Shown here: one piece after another, positions 35,698 through 45,486 of the stretch
How the letters are laid out: the number at the start of each line of letters is the position of its first letter
How positions within the stretch are numbered: the first letter of the stretch is position 1
Assembly (NCBI RefSeq): GCF_022919135.1
Contig: NZ_CP095049.1
Location: 2,422,501 to 2,486,500, forward strand
Reading direction: 5' to 3'
DNA: 64,000 nucleotides
Source of the DNA: Hymenobacter cellulosivorans
GTDB taxonomy: Bacteria; Bacteroidota; Bacteroidia; Cytophagales; Hymenobacteraceae
Position numbers and translations under genes: made by a program
Notes under the pieces: model-generated
The model's database searches: none
Told to the model about the DNA's origin: nothing
What the model saw: only the letters and a program-made list of their open reading frames with translations

Positions 35698-38600
35698 ATG
35701 AAAACACGTTCTATGCCAATACGTTATGCCGGGCATCGGCAGGACGAAGCACCGGCTCGATTCCGCTCGGTGCTGCTCATTCTGGTCGGCTGGCTGGCCA
35801 GTTGGTCGGCGGTTGCCCAGCAAACCCCTTCGTTTCCAGCGGGTTTTAATGCTGTGCTGGTCACCAACGGCATCAGCAACCCCACGGCCATGGCCTTCGC
35901 GCCGGATGGGCGGATTTTCGTTTGCCAGCAGACGGGGCAGGTGCGCGTCATTAAGAATGGAGCCTTGTTGCCCACTCCTTTTGTAAGCCTGGCCGTGAAT
36001 TCGAGCGGGGAGCGGGGCCTGGTGGGCATCACGCTCGACCCGAATTTTGCCACGAATCGCTACGTGTATGTGTACTACACGCTGGCCAGCGGGGCCAACA
36101 ACCGCATCAGCCGCTTTACGGCCGACGGCGACGTAGCCGCAGCGGGCAGTGAAACGCTGGTGCTCAACCTGGACCCGCTAAGCACGGCCACCAACCACAA
36201 CGGCGGGGCCATGCACTTCGGTCTCGACGGCAAGCTCTACGTGGCAGTGGGCGAAAACGCCAACCGCACCAATGCCCCCAACCTGGATTCGTACATGGGC
36301 AAGCTGCTGCGCATCAACGCCGACGGCTCGGTGCCGGCCGGCAACCCCTACGTGGGCAGCGGCCTCTCGGCCCAGCGCCAACGGATATGGAGTTCGGGCT
36401 TGCGCAATCCCTTCACCTTCACGGTGCAGCCGGGCACGGGCCGGATTTTTATCAATGACGTGGGTGAGGGCAGCTGGGAGGAAATCAACGACGCCAGCAC
36501 CGGCGGCCGCAACTTCGGCTGGCCTTCTTCCGAGGGCTACAACATCCGGACGGGCGAGACGGCACCCGTATTTGCTTATCCGCACACCAGCGGCTTTCCC
36601 GACGGGGCGGGCTGCTCCATCACGGGCGGCACGTTCTTCAATCCTGCGGCGACGAACTACCCCAGCCAGTACGCCGGCAAGTACTTCTACCAGGATTATT
36701 GCGGCAAGTGGATCAACTACTTCGACCCGAACAGCAGCACCACGCCACCCGCCCGTCAGCCCTTCGCCCTGAACATGCCCGGCGACGCGCTGGCCCTGGA
36801 AACCGGCCCCGACGGCAACCTCTATTACCTGGCCCGCAGCAGCGCCTCATTGTTCAAAGTAGTGTACACGGCCTCCGTCAGCGCGCCGGTTATCACCACG
36901 CAGCCCACCAGTGTAGCCGCAGTGCCAGGTTCTTCCGCCACCTTTTCCGTAGCTGCTACCGGCAGCGCCCCGCTGAGCTACCAGTGGCAGAAAAACGGCG
37001 TAAACATTGCCGGGGCCACAAGCAGCAGCTACACCATTGCCAGCGTAGTGGCCGCCGATGCGGGCCAGTTCCGCGCGGTGGTGAGCAACGGCGTGGGTAC
37101 CGTAACCAGCACGGCCGCCACCTTGACCATCGCGGCACCCAACACGGCCCCTACCGCCCAAATCCTGACGCCGACTACCGGCGCCACGTACGTGGCCGGC
37201 AGCACCATCTCGTTCTCAGGCAGCGCAACCGATACGGAGGATGGCACCTTGCCCGCCAGCGCGTTTGTGTGGCAGGTTGATTTACACCACGATACGCACG
37301 TGCACGACGGCACTCCGTTCAGCCAAGGCGCCCGCACCGGCACGTTTGTGATACCCAACAGCGGCGAGTTGTCCGACAACGTGTTCTACCGCCTCATCCT
37401 GACGGTAACCGACGCGGGAGGGCGGTCCACTACCACGTTCCGCGACATTCTGCCGCAGAAATCCACCTTCACCCTGGCCACCAACCCAGCCGGCTTAAGC
37501 CTTACCCTCGACGGCACGGCACGCACCACGCCCGTCTCCATCGTGGGCGTGGAAGGTGTCCTGCGCACCCTCGCAGCGCCCTCGACCCAAACGGTGGGTG
37601 GCGTAACCTACGCTTTTGTGTCGTGGTCAAACGGAGGGGCGCAGTCGCAGACCATTGCTACGCCCACCAACGACGAAACCTACACCGCTACGTACCGGGT
37701 GGTGCCTGCCTCGGCGCAAGCCGTGACGTCGCTCACGCTAATCAACGCCGACACCGACCAGCCCCTGGCCGGCTACGACCCGTTGCCCGACGGGGCTGTA
37801 CTCAACCTGGCCACCCTGCCCACGCGCAACCTGAACATCCGGGCCAATACCAACCCGGCTACCGTGGGCAGCGTGCGCTTCACGTACGACGGCGACGCTA
37901 ACTACAAAGTGGAAACCCTGGCGCCCTACGCCATTGCCGGAGACAACGGCCTCATCAATGGCGGGCCGAACTACAATGCGTGGACGCCCGCCGTGGGCAG
38001 TCACACGCTCACGGTGACTCCTTATACCCAAGGTGGCGCGGGTGGCAATGCCGGAACCCCGCTTACCATTTCCTTCACGGTGACGAACACCGTGACGCCG
38101 CCCACCGGCGGGACGCTCCGTGGGGCGGACATCGTCTCAAACCCGGTAGCCGCGCTGAACTACAGCTACTACGAAGGTATATGGGACAACGTGCCTGATT
38201 TCGCGGCCCTTACGCCGGCCGCCAGCGGCACCGTGGCCACGTTCATCCCCGACCCGCGCTTGCGGGAAGATGAGTTTGCGTTCCGCTACACCGGCTACGT
38301 ACAGGTGCCAGCTGATGGCGTGTACACGTTCTACACGTCCTCCGACGACGGCTCGCAGCTCTTCATCGGCTCGACCTTGGTAGTCGACAACAATGGGCTG
38401 CATGGCCTGCAGGAACGCAGCGGGCAGATCGGGCTCAAAGCGGGGTTGCACGCCATTACCGTCGGCTTCTTCGAGCGCGGCGGTGACCAGGTGCTGAACG
38501 TGAGCTACGCCGGGCCCACCTTGGCCAAAACCCTTATTCCGGCCACGGCACTTTTCCACGCTGGTTCGGGTCAGCCTGCTTCCAACTTGCGCGCCCCCGA

Positions 38601-39354
38601 TAAGGTAGTGAACCCGGTAGCGGGCCTGAGCTACAGTTACTATGAAGGACAATGGACCGCAGTGCCGTCTTTTCCTTCCCTCACAGCCGCCGCCAGCGGT
38701 AGTGTGGCTACGTTTAGCGTCGCGCCCCGCCTGCGCGACGATGAATTTGCGTTCCACTACACGGGCTACGTGAGCGTGCCCGTTGACGGGGTGTACACGT
38801 TCTACACGTCCTCCGACGATGGCTCGCAGCTCTTCATTGGCTCAACGCTGGTCGTGGACAACGACGGAATGCACGGCTTGCAGGAGCGCAGCGGGCAAAT
38901 TGGCCTCCAGGCCGGGCTGCACGCCATTACGGTCGGCTTTTTCGAGCGCGGCGGCGACCAGGTGCTCGACGTGAGCTACGCCGGGCCCGGCCTAAGCCAA
39001 ACGGCTATTCCGGCTGCTGCCTTGCTGCATACCTCGCCCGCCAGCGCGCGTACGGCACTGGCCACCAGCCCTTCCGCACGCACCAAAACGACCAACGACG
39101 GCAGCGCAGTACAGCTCTATCCCAACCCGGCGCGGGAGCAGCTCACGGTGAGCCTCCAAGCCAACGTGGACGAAGAAGTGCGCGTGGAAGTGCTTGATGC
39201 GTTGGCTCGCCGCGTGGCCGGTACTGTGCAACGTGCCACTGCTGGCCGAAACGAAGTGCATCTTTCCCTTAGCAAGCTGCCGAGTGGCGTCTACTCAGTG
39301 CTGGTAGTGCATGGCACCGAGCGCACTGTAAAACGACTAATCGTAGCTCAATAG
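35698..39354 (+). CDS. PQQ-dependent sugar dehydrogenase-like protein with Ig and PA14 domains and T9SS tag
   Basis: A 1218-aa secreted protein. The start at 35698 (MKTRSMPIRY) is chosen over an upstream ATG/TTG at ~35587 because it places a signal peptide (LLILVGWLASWSAVAQ) normally. The first ~350 residues are a soluble glucose dehydrogenase-like six-bladed propeller (NGISNPTAMAFAPDGRIFV, NHNGGAMHFGLDGKLYVAVG, DVGEGSWEEIN). Then follow an Ig-like domain (APLSYQWQKNGVNI), a PKD-like region, and a domain around NPATVGSVRFTYDGD. Two ~150-aa PA14-like domains are nearly identical to each other (YTFYTSSDDGSQLFIGS in both). A T9SS type A domain (QLYPNPAREQLTVSL) ends it. It may oxidise sugars released by the glucanases; whether PQQ is bound is not shown. 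PA14 domains suggest glycan binding. Confidence 0.88.
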   Translation: MKTRSMPIRYAGHRQDEAPARFRSVLLILVGWLASWSAVAQQTPSFPAGFNAVLVTNGISNPTAMAFAPDGRIFVCQQTGQVRVIKNGALLPTPFVSLAVNSSGERGLVGITLDPNFATNRYVYVYYTLASGANNRISRFTADGDVAAAGSETLVLNLDPLSTATNHNGGAMHFGLDGKLYVAVGENANRTNAPNLDSYMGKLLRINADGSVPAGNPYVGSGLSAQRQRIWSSGLRNPFTFTVQPGTGRIFINDVGEGSWEEINDASTGGRNFGWPSSEGYNIRTGETAPVFAYPHTSGFPDGAGCSITGGTFFNPAATNYPSQYAGKYFYQDYCGKWINYFDPNSSTTPPARQPFALNMPGDALALETGPDGNLYYLARSSASLFKVVYTASVSAPVITTQPTSVAAVPGSSATFSVAATGSAPLSYQWQKNGVNIAGATSSSYTIASVVAADAGQFRAVVSNGVGTVTSTAATLTIAAPNTAPTAQILTPTTGATYVAGSTISFSGSATDTEDGTLPASAFVWQVDLHHDTHVHDGTPFSQGARTGTFVIPNSGELSDNVFYRLILTVTDAGGRSTTTFRDILPQKSTFTLATNPAGLSLTLDGTARTTPVSIVGVEGVLRTLAAPSTQTVGGVTYAFVSWSNGGAQSQTIATPTNDETYTATYRVVPASAQAVTSLTLINADTDQPLAGYDPLPDGAVLNLATLPTRNLNIRANTNPATVGSVRFTYDGDANYKVETLAPYAIAGDNGLINGGPNYNAWTPAVGSHTLTVTPYTQGGAGGNAGTPLTISFTVTNTVTPPTGGTLRGADIVSNPVAALNYSYYEGIWDNVPDFAALTPAASGTVATFIPDPRLREDEFAFRYTGYVQVPADGVYTFYTSSDDGSQLFIGSTLVVDNNGLHGLQERSGQIGLKAGLHAITVGFFERGGDQVLNVSYAGPTLAKTLIPATALFHAGSGQPASNLRAPDKVVNPVAGLSYSYYEGQWTAVPSFPSLTAAASGSVATFSVAPRLRDDEFAFHYTGYVSVPVDGVYTFYTSSDDGSQLFIGSTLVVDNDGMHGLQERSGQIGLQAGLHAITVGFFERGGDQVLDVSYAGPGLSQTAIPAAALLHTSPASARTALATSPSARTKTTNDGSAVQLYPNPAREQLTVSLQANVDEEVRVEVLDALARRVAGTVQRATAGRNEVHLSLSKLPSGVYSVLVVHGTERTVKRLIVAQ

Positions 39355-39384
39355 CCTTTGACAAAACCGGGTAGTTTCAAGCGG

Positions 39385-39423
39385 CAGGGCTACGCGGCTG
39401 GCAATGCTAGCCGCGTAGCCCTG
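39385..39423. repeat. Hairpin between the dehydrogenase and GH71/99-like genes
   Basis: Arms CAGGGCTACGCGGCT (39385-39399) and AGCCGCGTAGCCCTG (39409-39423) pair perfectly over 15 bases around a 9-base loop. It lies 30 bases past the stop at 39354. There is no T-run, so it acts as a transcript-end or processing structure rather than a classic terminator. Confidence 0.7.
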
Positions 39424-39489
39424 TACGTGACGCTGTACTTGCCTCTGCCCATAGCGGCCGACTCCTGGTTTACTCTACTCCACACTTCT

Positions 39490-41163
39490 ATGAAAAACAG
39501 AATCCTGAACAGCACTTTCCGCTGGCTGCTGGCATGCTGCGCGCTGCTGGCCAGCTGCACCAAAGACGATTTCACTGATTCGGCCGCTACGCTGCGCCAA
39601 ACCCACGCCGCCTCGGCACCCGGCGACGTGGTGGGCAAGGTGACGGTGGGCTACCAGGGCTGGTTTGCCGCCCCCAACGACGGCTCGCCCATCAACAACT
39701 GGTGGCACTGGGCCCGCAACTTTGGCGAAACGCCTTCCCTGGCCAGCAACGGCATCAAGTCCTGGCCCGACATGCGCGAGTACACGGCCACTTTTCCCAC
39801 GGGGTTTCCCAATCTGGGCAATGGGCAGCCGGCCCGGCTTTTTTCCTCCTATACCACCCAGACGGTCAACCTGCATTTTCAGTGGATGCAGGAAAACGAG
39901 ATTGACGTGGCCGCGCTCCAGCGCTTCAACCCCGTCGGTGGGGAGGGCCCCGTGCGGGACGCCATTACGGCCAAGGTGCGCACGGCCGCCGAAACCTACG
40001 GCCGCAAGTTCTATATCATGTACGACGTGAGCGGCTGGCAGAACATGCAGTCCGAAATCAAAAACGACTGGACGACTAAAATGCAGGCCTACACGGCCTC
40101 GGCCGCCTATGCCCGGCAAAACGGCAAGCCCGTGGTGTGCATCTGGGGCTTCGGCTTTAATGACTCGAACCACCCTTGGTCGGCGGCCGTGTGCCTGGAC
40201 GTGATTAACTGGTTTAAAAGCCAGGGCTGCTACGTAATAGGAGGCGTACCCACGCACTGGCGCAATGAGCGGGACGACTCCCGGCCGGGCTTTCTGGCCA
40301 CTTACAAAGCCTTTAACATGTTGTCGCCCTGGATGGTGGGCCGCATCGGCAACGTAGGCGACGCGGACAACTTCTACACCAATGTGAACCTGCCCGACCA
40401 AGCGTACTGCAACGCCAACGGTATCGACTACCAGCCCTGCGTGCTGCCCGGCGACCTGCAGGAACGGCAGCGCGCCCACGGCGACTTTATGTGGCGCCAG
40501 TTCTATAACATGGTGCGCGCCGGCTGCCAGGGCATCTATATTTCTATGTTCGACGAGTACAACGAGGGCAACCAGATTGCCAAAACTGCCGAAACCAGCG
40601 CCACGGTACCGGCCGGCTCCGGCCTGTGGGCTCTGGACGAAGATGGCACCGCCTGCTCCGCCGATTATTACCTGCGCCTGACCCGGGATGGGGGCCGCAT
40701 GCTCAAAGGCCAACTGGCCCTGACCGCCACCCGGCCTACCCAGCCGGTAGTGGGCAGCACGCCGCCCAGCACCATTCCCTACGGTCAAATCATCACCCTG
40801 AAAGGCTACAACAACCAGTACGTGAGCAGTGAAGGCGGCAGCCGGCCCATGCGCTGCGACCGGACCGTGGCCCAGGCCGACGAGCAATTCACGGTCGTTG
40901 ATGCCGGGGGCGGCAAAGTAGCGCTGCTAAATCAGGGCAAGTACGTGTGCTCGGAAGACGGCACGCAAGCCATGAACTGTAACCGAACGGCCCTTGGCCC
41001 CTGGGAACGGTTCGACTGGGTGGTCAACGCCGATGGTACCATCGCGCTGCGCGGCAGTAACGGCAAATTCGTTTCCAACGAAGCAGGAGCTGTTACGGGT
41101 ATGACCTGCAACCGAACGGTTGCTCAAACCTGGGAATCATTCACGGTGCTAAGCGTCCGTTAG
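39490..41163 (+). CDS. GH71/GH99-like lipoprotein with C-terminal fascin-like beta-trefoil
   Basis: A 557-aa lipoprotein. The start at 39490 (MKNRILNSTF) gives a signal ending in the lipobox LLASC; the frame is open to a TTG at 39358 but this would run through the upstream hairpin. Residues ~40-420 resemble the GH71/GH99-like barrel of Bacteroidota (VGYQGWFAAPNDGSPINNWWHW, FYIMYDVSGW, GCQGIYISMFDEYNEG). The C-terminal ~125 residues form a fascin-like beta-trefoil of three repeats (NNQYVSSEGG, GKYVCSEDGTQAMNCNR, GKFVSNEAGAVTGMTCNR), probably sugar-binding. It has no T9SS domain, unlike the three enzymes before it, so it should stay anchored by lipid. Substrate is uncertain: alpha-1,3-glucan or mannan activity is known for related families. 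Confidence 0.82.
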   Translation: MKNRILNSTFRWLLACCALLASCTKDDFTDSAATLRQTHAASAPGDVVGKVTVGYQGWFAAPNDGSPINNWWHWARNFGETPSLASNGIKSWPDMREYTATFPTGFPNLGNGQPARLFSSYTTQTVNLHFQWMQENEIDVAALQRFNPVGGEGPVRDAITAKVRTAAETYGRKFYIMYDVSGWQNMQSEIKNDWTTKMQAYTASAAYARQNGKPVVCIWGFGFNDSNHPWSAAVCLDVINWFKSQGCYVIGGVPTHWRNERDDSRPGFLATYKAFNMLSPWMVGRIGNVGDADNFYTNVNLPDQAYCNANGIDYQPCVLPGDLQERQRAHGDFMWRQFYNMVRAGCQGIYISMFDEYNEGNQIAKTAETSATVPAGSGLWALDEDGTACSADYYLRLTRDGGRMLKGQLALTATRPTQPVVGSTPPSTIPYGQIITLKGYNNQYVSSEGGSRPMRCDRTVAQADEQFTVVDAGGGKVALLNQGKYVCSEDGTQAMNCNRTALGPWERFDWVVNADGTIALRGSNGKFVSNEAGAVTGMTCNRTVAQTWESFTVLSVR

Positions 41164-41236
41164 ACTTCCGTACGCTGACAGAGAAGTGGAATTGCGTTTA
41201 TTGCCTTGCTGCCACTCTCCCTGTTTTTATCCAGGT

Positions 41237-41272
41237 AAAAGCCCTCGAAAAGCGCTGTTTTCGGGGGCTTTT
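41237..41272 (+). terminator. Rho-independent terminator of the glucan locus
   Basis: A 15-bp stem (41237-41251 with about 41258-41272, one G-T pair) ends in a T-run, 74 bases past the last enzyme. No equally clear terminator lies between the four enzyme genes. The next 300 bases to 41586 show nothing recognisable. Confidence 0.85.
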
Positions 41273-41586
41273 TCCGTGCATTACGATATCTACTGCCCTG
41301 CTACGTCTTCTGGCCATATAGACCAGTAACTACCGTCAGACGCGTGGGGTAAGGCAGGCATACGCAACGCAGGCCTATAACTACTACCGCAGTGCGAAAT
41401 TATCAACCTAGCCAAGCTTAGCTTTCACGGGAGGCGACCAGTTTCCGACTTGGAAAGAAAAACGGGCGTATTTTCATTCTGGTGAATGTGGGACTGTCAG
41501 CTCTAAGGCCAGTAACTTCTACACAGCACAGTGCATTCCGAGGTGATGGAATCAGGCAAGCGCAGAAAGCAGCTTGTTCTGCTCTT

Positions 41587-44112
41587 TCATTCTCGCGCTA
41601 CACTAATCCCTAGCTTCTTCATTCGCGCTTCCAGTGTAGTTGGTTTAAGGGCAAGAAGCTCTGCTGCGCCGCCGCTGCCGCGCACCCGATTACCTGCCTG
41701 CGCCAGCGCTGCTAGTATGGCCACCCGCATGGTATCCTGTATGGGCCGCACTGCCTCGGGGGCGGCCGGCACGATACTAGTAGCAGTGGTTGGCTCCAGG
41801 GTTTCGGCCAAAGCTAGAGTAGGCGAATACGAGAGAATAGCTGCCCGCTCCAGCACGTGCTCCAACTCGCGGATATTACCTGGCCAGGCGTAGTGCTGTA
41901 GCTGCTGTACCGAGGCAGCCGCGATGCCTGTAAGCGGCTTGCCGAGCTTCTTGCCGATGCGCGGTAGAAAGTGCAGGGCGAGGGGCATAATATCTTCGGG
42001 CCGCTCGCGCAGCGGCAGCACCAACAGCGGGAACACCTTGAGCCGGTAGTACAAATCGGCGCGGAAGCGGCCCGCGGCCACCTCCTGTTGTAAGTCGCGG
42101 TTGGTGGCCGCAATAATGCGTACATCAACCATAATGGTGCGCTTGCCGCCGATGCGTTCGATTTCCTTTTCCTGCAGCACGCGCAGCAACTTGGCTTGCA
42201 ACTCGAGCGGTAGCTCGCCGATTTCATCCAGAAAAATGGTGCTGCCGTGGGCTAACTCAAACTTGCCCAAGCGCTGGTCAGTGGCACCCGTGAAGCTGCC
42301 CTTCTCGTGCCCAAAAAGTTCGCTCTCAATAAGCTGAGGCGGCAGCACGGCACAATTTATCTTTATCATTGTGCGACTTGCCCGTTTCGACATATTGTGC
42401 ACGGCGCGGGCAATAAGCTCTTTACCAGTGCCAGTTTCCCCGGTTATGAGCACCGTAAAGTCGGTAGGAGCTACCAGCGCAATGTTCCGGAACAGCGCCT
42501 GCATGACCGAACTGGTGCCAACGATTTCCTCGAAGTTGTAGCTGGTGTTAATTTCTTCGACGAGGTAACTTTTTTCCTGTTCCAGCCGCTGGCTCAGGTT
42601 TTTGATGCGCTCGTAGGCCAGCAAATTTTCCAGCGCTAGGCTCAGGGTGCGGCTCAGGTCTTGCAGTAAGCGTAAATCTTTTTCCGTGTAGGCGTAGGCC
42701 ACTTTGCTGGACACCACCAGCGCCGCCTGCGGCTGGCCCTGAATAGTAATCGGCACGTACATCGACGATTGCAAGCCCCCTAGATGCTCGCTGTAGCGCT
42801 GAGGCACGAGGTTACTGGCCCGCGCCATTCGGCCCGCTTCGCCCACGTTCAGGGTGGGCTGCTGCATGCGAACCTTCAAGGCCGCGAGAGCTTGCTGCCA
42901 CTGCTCTCGGGTCTGCTCGTCGGATAAATCTACTACCTCCGCCGCTCGCAGGGGCCGAAAGTCCTCACCCTGGCGGTACACGCCCGGGTCGTCCTCCGTC
43001 ATGCCCAGTACCTCGCCCACTTGGTACAGCGTAAGATAGTCGAGTGGCAGCAGGGGATGAATAGCCGCCGCCACCGCCGGCGCAATCTCATGCAGGTCGC
43101 GCCCATTGCAAAACGCGTTGACTATCGCCAGCTCCGTTGCTTTGATGCGGCGGCGGGCCTCGATTTCCTCGCTGGCCAGCAAGTTGTCCAGGGCTAGGGC
43201 AATGGGCGGAATAATCAGCTCGACGGCTTTGTAATCTTTCGGCGTAAACCCGTGCGGTTCCTTACACGCTAATTCGATGGTGGAATACGAGCTCCGCTGC
43301 TTTAGCTTAACCGGAAACTGGACCAGTGACTGCATGCCAAAATTATCGCGGCTGCTCCGCGCCGGGATGGAGTACTCGCAGAGCTGGTCGAGAGAGTCCC
43401 CCGTGAAGATGCCCTGTTCTACTGGCATCTCTGTTATGGAATCTTGCGCAAGGATCTGCTGAAAACGCTCAATAGCCTCGCGGCGGGTCGGCATCGGCAC
43501 GGCCACCCGTTCAAAAGTACCCGCGGCGTTCTTTTGCATAGTCACCCAGTAGAATACCGCTTCATCAAGCAGCGCCAGCCGCAAACTCAGCATGCTGAAT
43601 GGAACCACTTTATCGAGCTCGGTAGCCATGGCTTGGCACAGTTGGTCGCGGTCGAGCAGCGTCACTAGAGCATTATTGACGGCCATCTGTAGCTGCCGCA
43701 GCCGAGCCTCTTCCCCCTGCGCGTGGCGGTAACGGGCAATTTCGAGAGTAGTCAACACCTCCCGCTCACAGAGCGGCTGTTCCAGGAAACCAAATGCTCC
43801 TGTCTCTTTGGCGGCCTTCAATACGCTGTCGTGCTGGTTGGCCGAGAGGTACACGAATGGAATGTGCTGCTCGCTCAGCCAGTGGCCTAGCTCGATGCCG
43901 GTTTCCTCGCCCTTCAGTACAATATCGAGCACCACAATGGTGGGGGCCGCTTGCGTTACCAGCGCCCGTGCTTGCGCCCCGGATTCAGCCAGGTCCAGCA
44001 CTTCGTAACCCGCTTGAAGTAGGATATGGCGCAAGTCGTTGGCAACCAACAACTCATTGCCCACAAGGAGGGCGGTGGCCACCGCCGTGGGTTCGGGAAA
44101 AGCAGGATTCAT
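41587..44112 (-). CDS. Sigma-54-dependent activator with atypical receiver and two GAF-like domains
   Basis: An 841-aa transcription activator. Domains: receiver (~15-130); two GAF-like regions (~140-310 and ~330-500); a short coiled coil ([20 protein letters not shown]); an AAA+ sigma-54 interaction domain with Walker A GETGTGKE, the loop GSFTGA and SARP-like [11 protein letters not shown]; and a Fis-type HTH at the end ([23 protein letters not shown]). The receiver keeps D63 (VVLDIVLKG), but the usual acidic pair reads VGNE and the conserved Lys-Pro reads LEQPL, so normal phosphorylation switching is doubtful. The GAFTGA loop has Ser for Ala. It is divergent from the SDR group, before which a possible -24/-12 promoter is seen. 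No histidine kinase is next to it. Confidence 0.92.
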   Translation of the reverse strand: MNPAFPEPTAVATALLVGNELLVANDLRHILLQAGYEVLDLAESGAQARALVTQAAPTIVVLDIVLKGEETGIELGHWLSEQHIPFVYLSANQHDSVLKAAKETGAFGFLEQPLCEREVLTTLEIARYRHAQGEEARLRQLQMAVNNALVTLLDRDQLCQAMATELDKVVPFSMLSLRLALLDEAVFYWVTMQKNAAGTFERVAVPMPTRREAIERFQQILAQDSITEMPVEQGIFTGDSLDQLCEYSIPARSSRDNFGMQSLVQFPVKLKQRSSYSTIELACKEPHGFTPKDYKAVELIIPPIALALDNLLASEEIEARRRIKATELAIVNAFCNGRDLHEIAPAVAAAIHPLLPLDYLTLYQVGEVLGMTEDDPGVYRQGEDFRPLRAAEVVDLSDEQTREQWQQALAALKVRMQQPTLNVGEAGRMARASNLVPQRYSEHLGGLQSSMYVPITIQGQPQAALVVSSKVAYAYTEKDLRLLQDLSRTLSLALENLLAYERIKNLSQRLEQEKSYLVEEINTSYNFEEIVGTSSVMQALFRNIALVAPTDFTVLITGETGTGKELIARAVHNMSKRASRTMIKINCAVLPPQLIESELFGHEKGSFTGATDQRLGKFELAHGSTIFLDEIGELPLELQAKLLRVLQEKEIERIGGKRTIMVDVRIIAATNRDLQQEVAAGRFRADLYYRLKVFPLLVLPLRERPEDIMPLALHFLPRIGKKLGKPLTGIAAASVQQLQHYAWPGNIRELEHVLERAAILSYSPTLALAETLEPTTATSIVPAAPEAVRPIQDTMRVAILAALAQAGNRVRGSGGAAELLALKPTTLEARMKKLGISVARE

Positions 44113-44606
44113 ACAGGTGCAAATAAGGAAAGCAAGAAGCGGCGTGAATAGCCAAGCATTACTTTAACAGCGCTGCTTCTACCATCCAAAAACAGCCTCC
44201 AATATAATGGATTCTCCACTATGTTGGACGGTATTTCTCAAGGGAATGACCTCGCTAAAACGAAGTCAAATCATTGAAATAGAGGAGTGTATCAAGTGAA
44301 ATGAAATTGGATTCAGACCAAATAGTTGACTTGGCATTTAGTTGGCCTCTGAGGTAGGCAGCTGCTTTCAATGCCACTCAATCTGTAGTTCCCAATGCAA
44401 GGTCTGATTCATCCCGAGCCCCTGGTAAGAGGTATTGGCGCGGGAGTTCTTCGGGGACTCGCCGCTTCTACTCGCTTCTTGTATGCTGGTGAGTTTTCAC
44501 TCAGGCAGCGAGGCTTATAGAGCTACTCTGTAGCGGGTTCTTTATGAGGCGCGCATTGGATGCCAAGCTGCATATCTACTTCCCCAATTTCTTCATTTCA
44601 CAAGAC
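44113..44606. other. Divergent intergenic region before the SDR gene
   Basis: 494 bases with no convincing gene. It is more AT-rich than its surroundings, holds a candidate sigma-54 promoter (44332-44347), and has an isolated TATAAT at 44203-44208 that cannot be assigned. Confidence 0.5.
44332..44347 (+). promoter_or_regulatory. Candidate sigma-54 (-24/-12) promoter
   Basis: TGGCATTTAGTTGGCC has the required GG (44333-44334) and GC (44345-44346) with exactly 10 bases between and fits TGGCAYRNNNNTTGCW with about three mismatches. It points at the SDR gene, 260 bases downstream, and shares the intergenic region with a sigma-54 activator gene. Confidence 0.4.
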
Positions 44607-45314
44607 ATGAGTACATCGCAAAAGGTGGTCATCGTTACGGGCGCGTCACAAGGCATAGGTGCCGAAATCGTCAAAGCCTTTCGTACGCTTGATTACCGTG
44701 TTATCGCGACTTCGCGCACAATCAAGCCCTCCGATGATCCAAACATCGTGACTGTTGCCGGCGACATTGGCAATCCGGCCACCGCACAACGCATCTTGTC
44801 CGAAGCTCTCACCCGCTTCGGCCGGGTCGATACGCTGGTCAACAATGCGGGCATTTTCATCGGCAAGCCGTTTACCGAGAATACCCTGGAAGACTACAGC
44901 GCCATCATGAACGTGAACATGGCGGGCTTCTACCACATCACCCAACTGGTCCTGACCGAAATGGTAAAGCAGGGAAGCGGCCACATTGTGACCGTCACCG
45001 GCAGTGTCGACAATGGCGTCAGCGGCTCGTACCGGGCCATGGCGGCGCTGACCAAGGGCGGCCTGAACGCCGCTACCCGAGTACTGGCTATTGAATACGC
45101 CGAACAAGGCATCCGCTTGAACGCCGTGGCGCCAGGCGTCATCAAGACGCCTATGCATGCCGAGGAACATCACGAAATGCTGCGCCGCTTCCACCCGTTG
45201 CGTCGCATAGGCGAAGCAAGTGAAGTTGCCAGCGCCATTGTCTTCCTGGAAACAGCTGAATTCATCACCGGAGAAGTCCTGCACGTCGACGGCGGCCAGA
45301 GCGCCGGTCTGTAG
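44607..45314 (+). CDS. SDR-family oxidoreductase with non-standard active site
   Basis: A 235-aa SDR. The start at 44607 (MSTSQKVVIVTGASQGIG) is usual; the frame is open from 44544 but the extra 21 residues look non-native. TGASQGIG and NNAG are present, and HVDGGQSAG ends the fold. At the catalytic place the sequence reads YRAMAALTKGG: the Lys is there, but the Tyr four residues before it is Ala. The subgroup I recall with xxLTKGGLNAAT and KTPMH shares this loss, so it is not a random mutation. Oxidoreductase activity is therefore uncertain. It is followed by an NTF2-like and an alpha/beta hydrolase gene in the same direction, with gaps of 172 and 191 bases. Confidence 0.85.
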   Translation: MSTSQKVVIVTGASQGIGAEIVKAFRTLDYRVIATSRTIKPSDDPNIVTVAGDIGNPATAQRILSEALTRFGRVDTLVNNAGIFIGKPFTENTLEDYSAIMNVNMAGFYHITQLVLTEMVKQGSGHIVTVTGSVDNGVSGSYRAMAALTKGGLNAATRVLAIEYAEQGIRLNAVAPGVIKTPMHAEEHHEMLRRFHPLRRIGEASEVASAIVFLETAEFITGEVLHVDGGQSAGL

Positions 45315-45486
45315 GCGACATCAAGCAGGTTCTCACGCTACTCTCGCCGTCGATGACAGCTGGTCGGTGCGCGGCTGCTCTGGCGGTGCAGACCTAACCC
45401 CACGCAGGATGTTCGGTGCCTGGTTCATCCTGCCTACCAAACAAGGCAAAACAGTACCAGTAATTTCACCTGTAAACAACAATCCA

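Noticed and set aside
38120..39010. Near-identical DNA segments, considered as mobile or CRISPR-like repeats
   Set aside because: They are the two PA14-like domains of one protein, in frame and of domain length.
44203..44208. TATAAT as a promoter -10 box
   Set aside because: Bacteroidota promoters rarely use this box and no partner element was found; likely chance in an AT-rich stretch.
31066..45340. A 16-base match (31066-31081 and 45322-45337) as a shared regulatory site
   Set aside because: One match of this length is expected by chance in a window this size.
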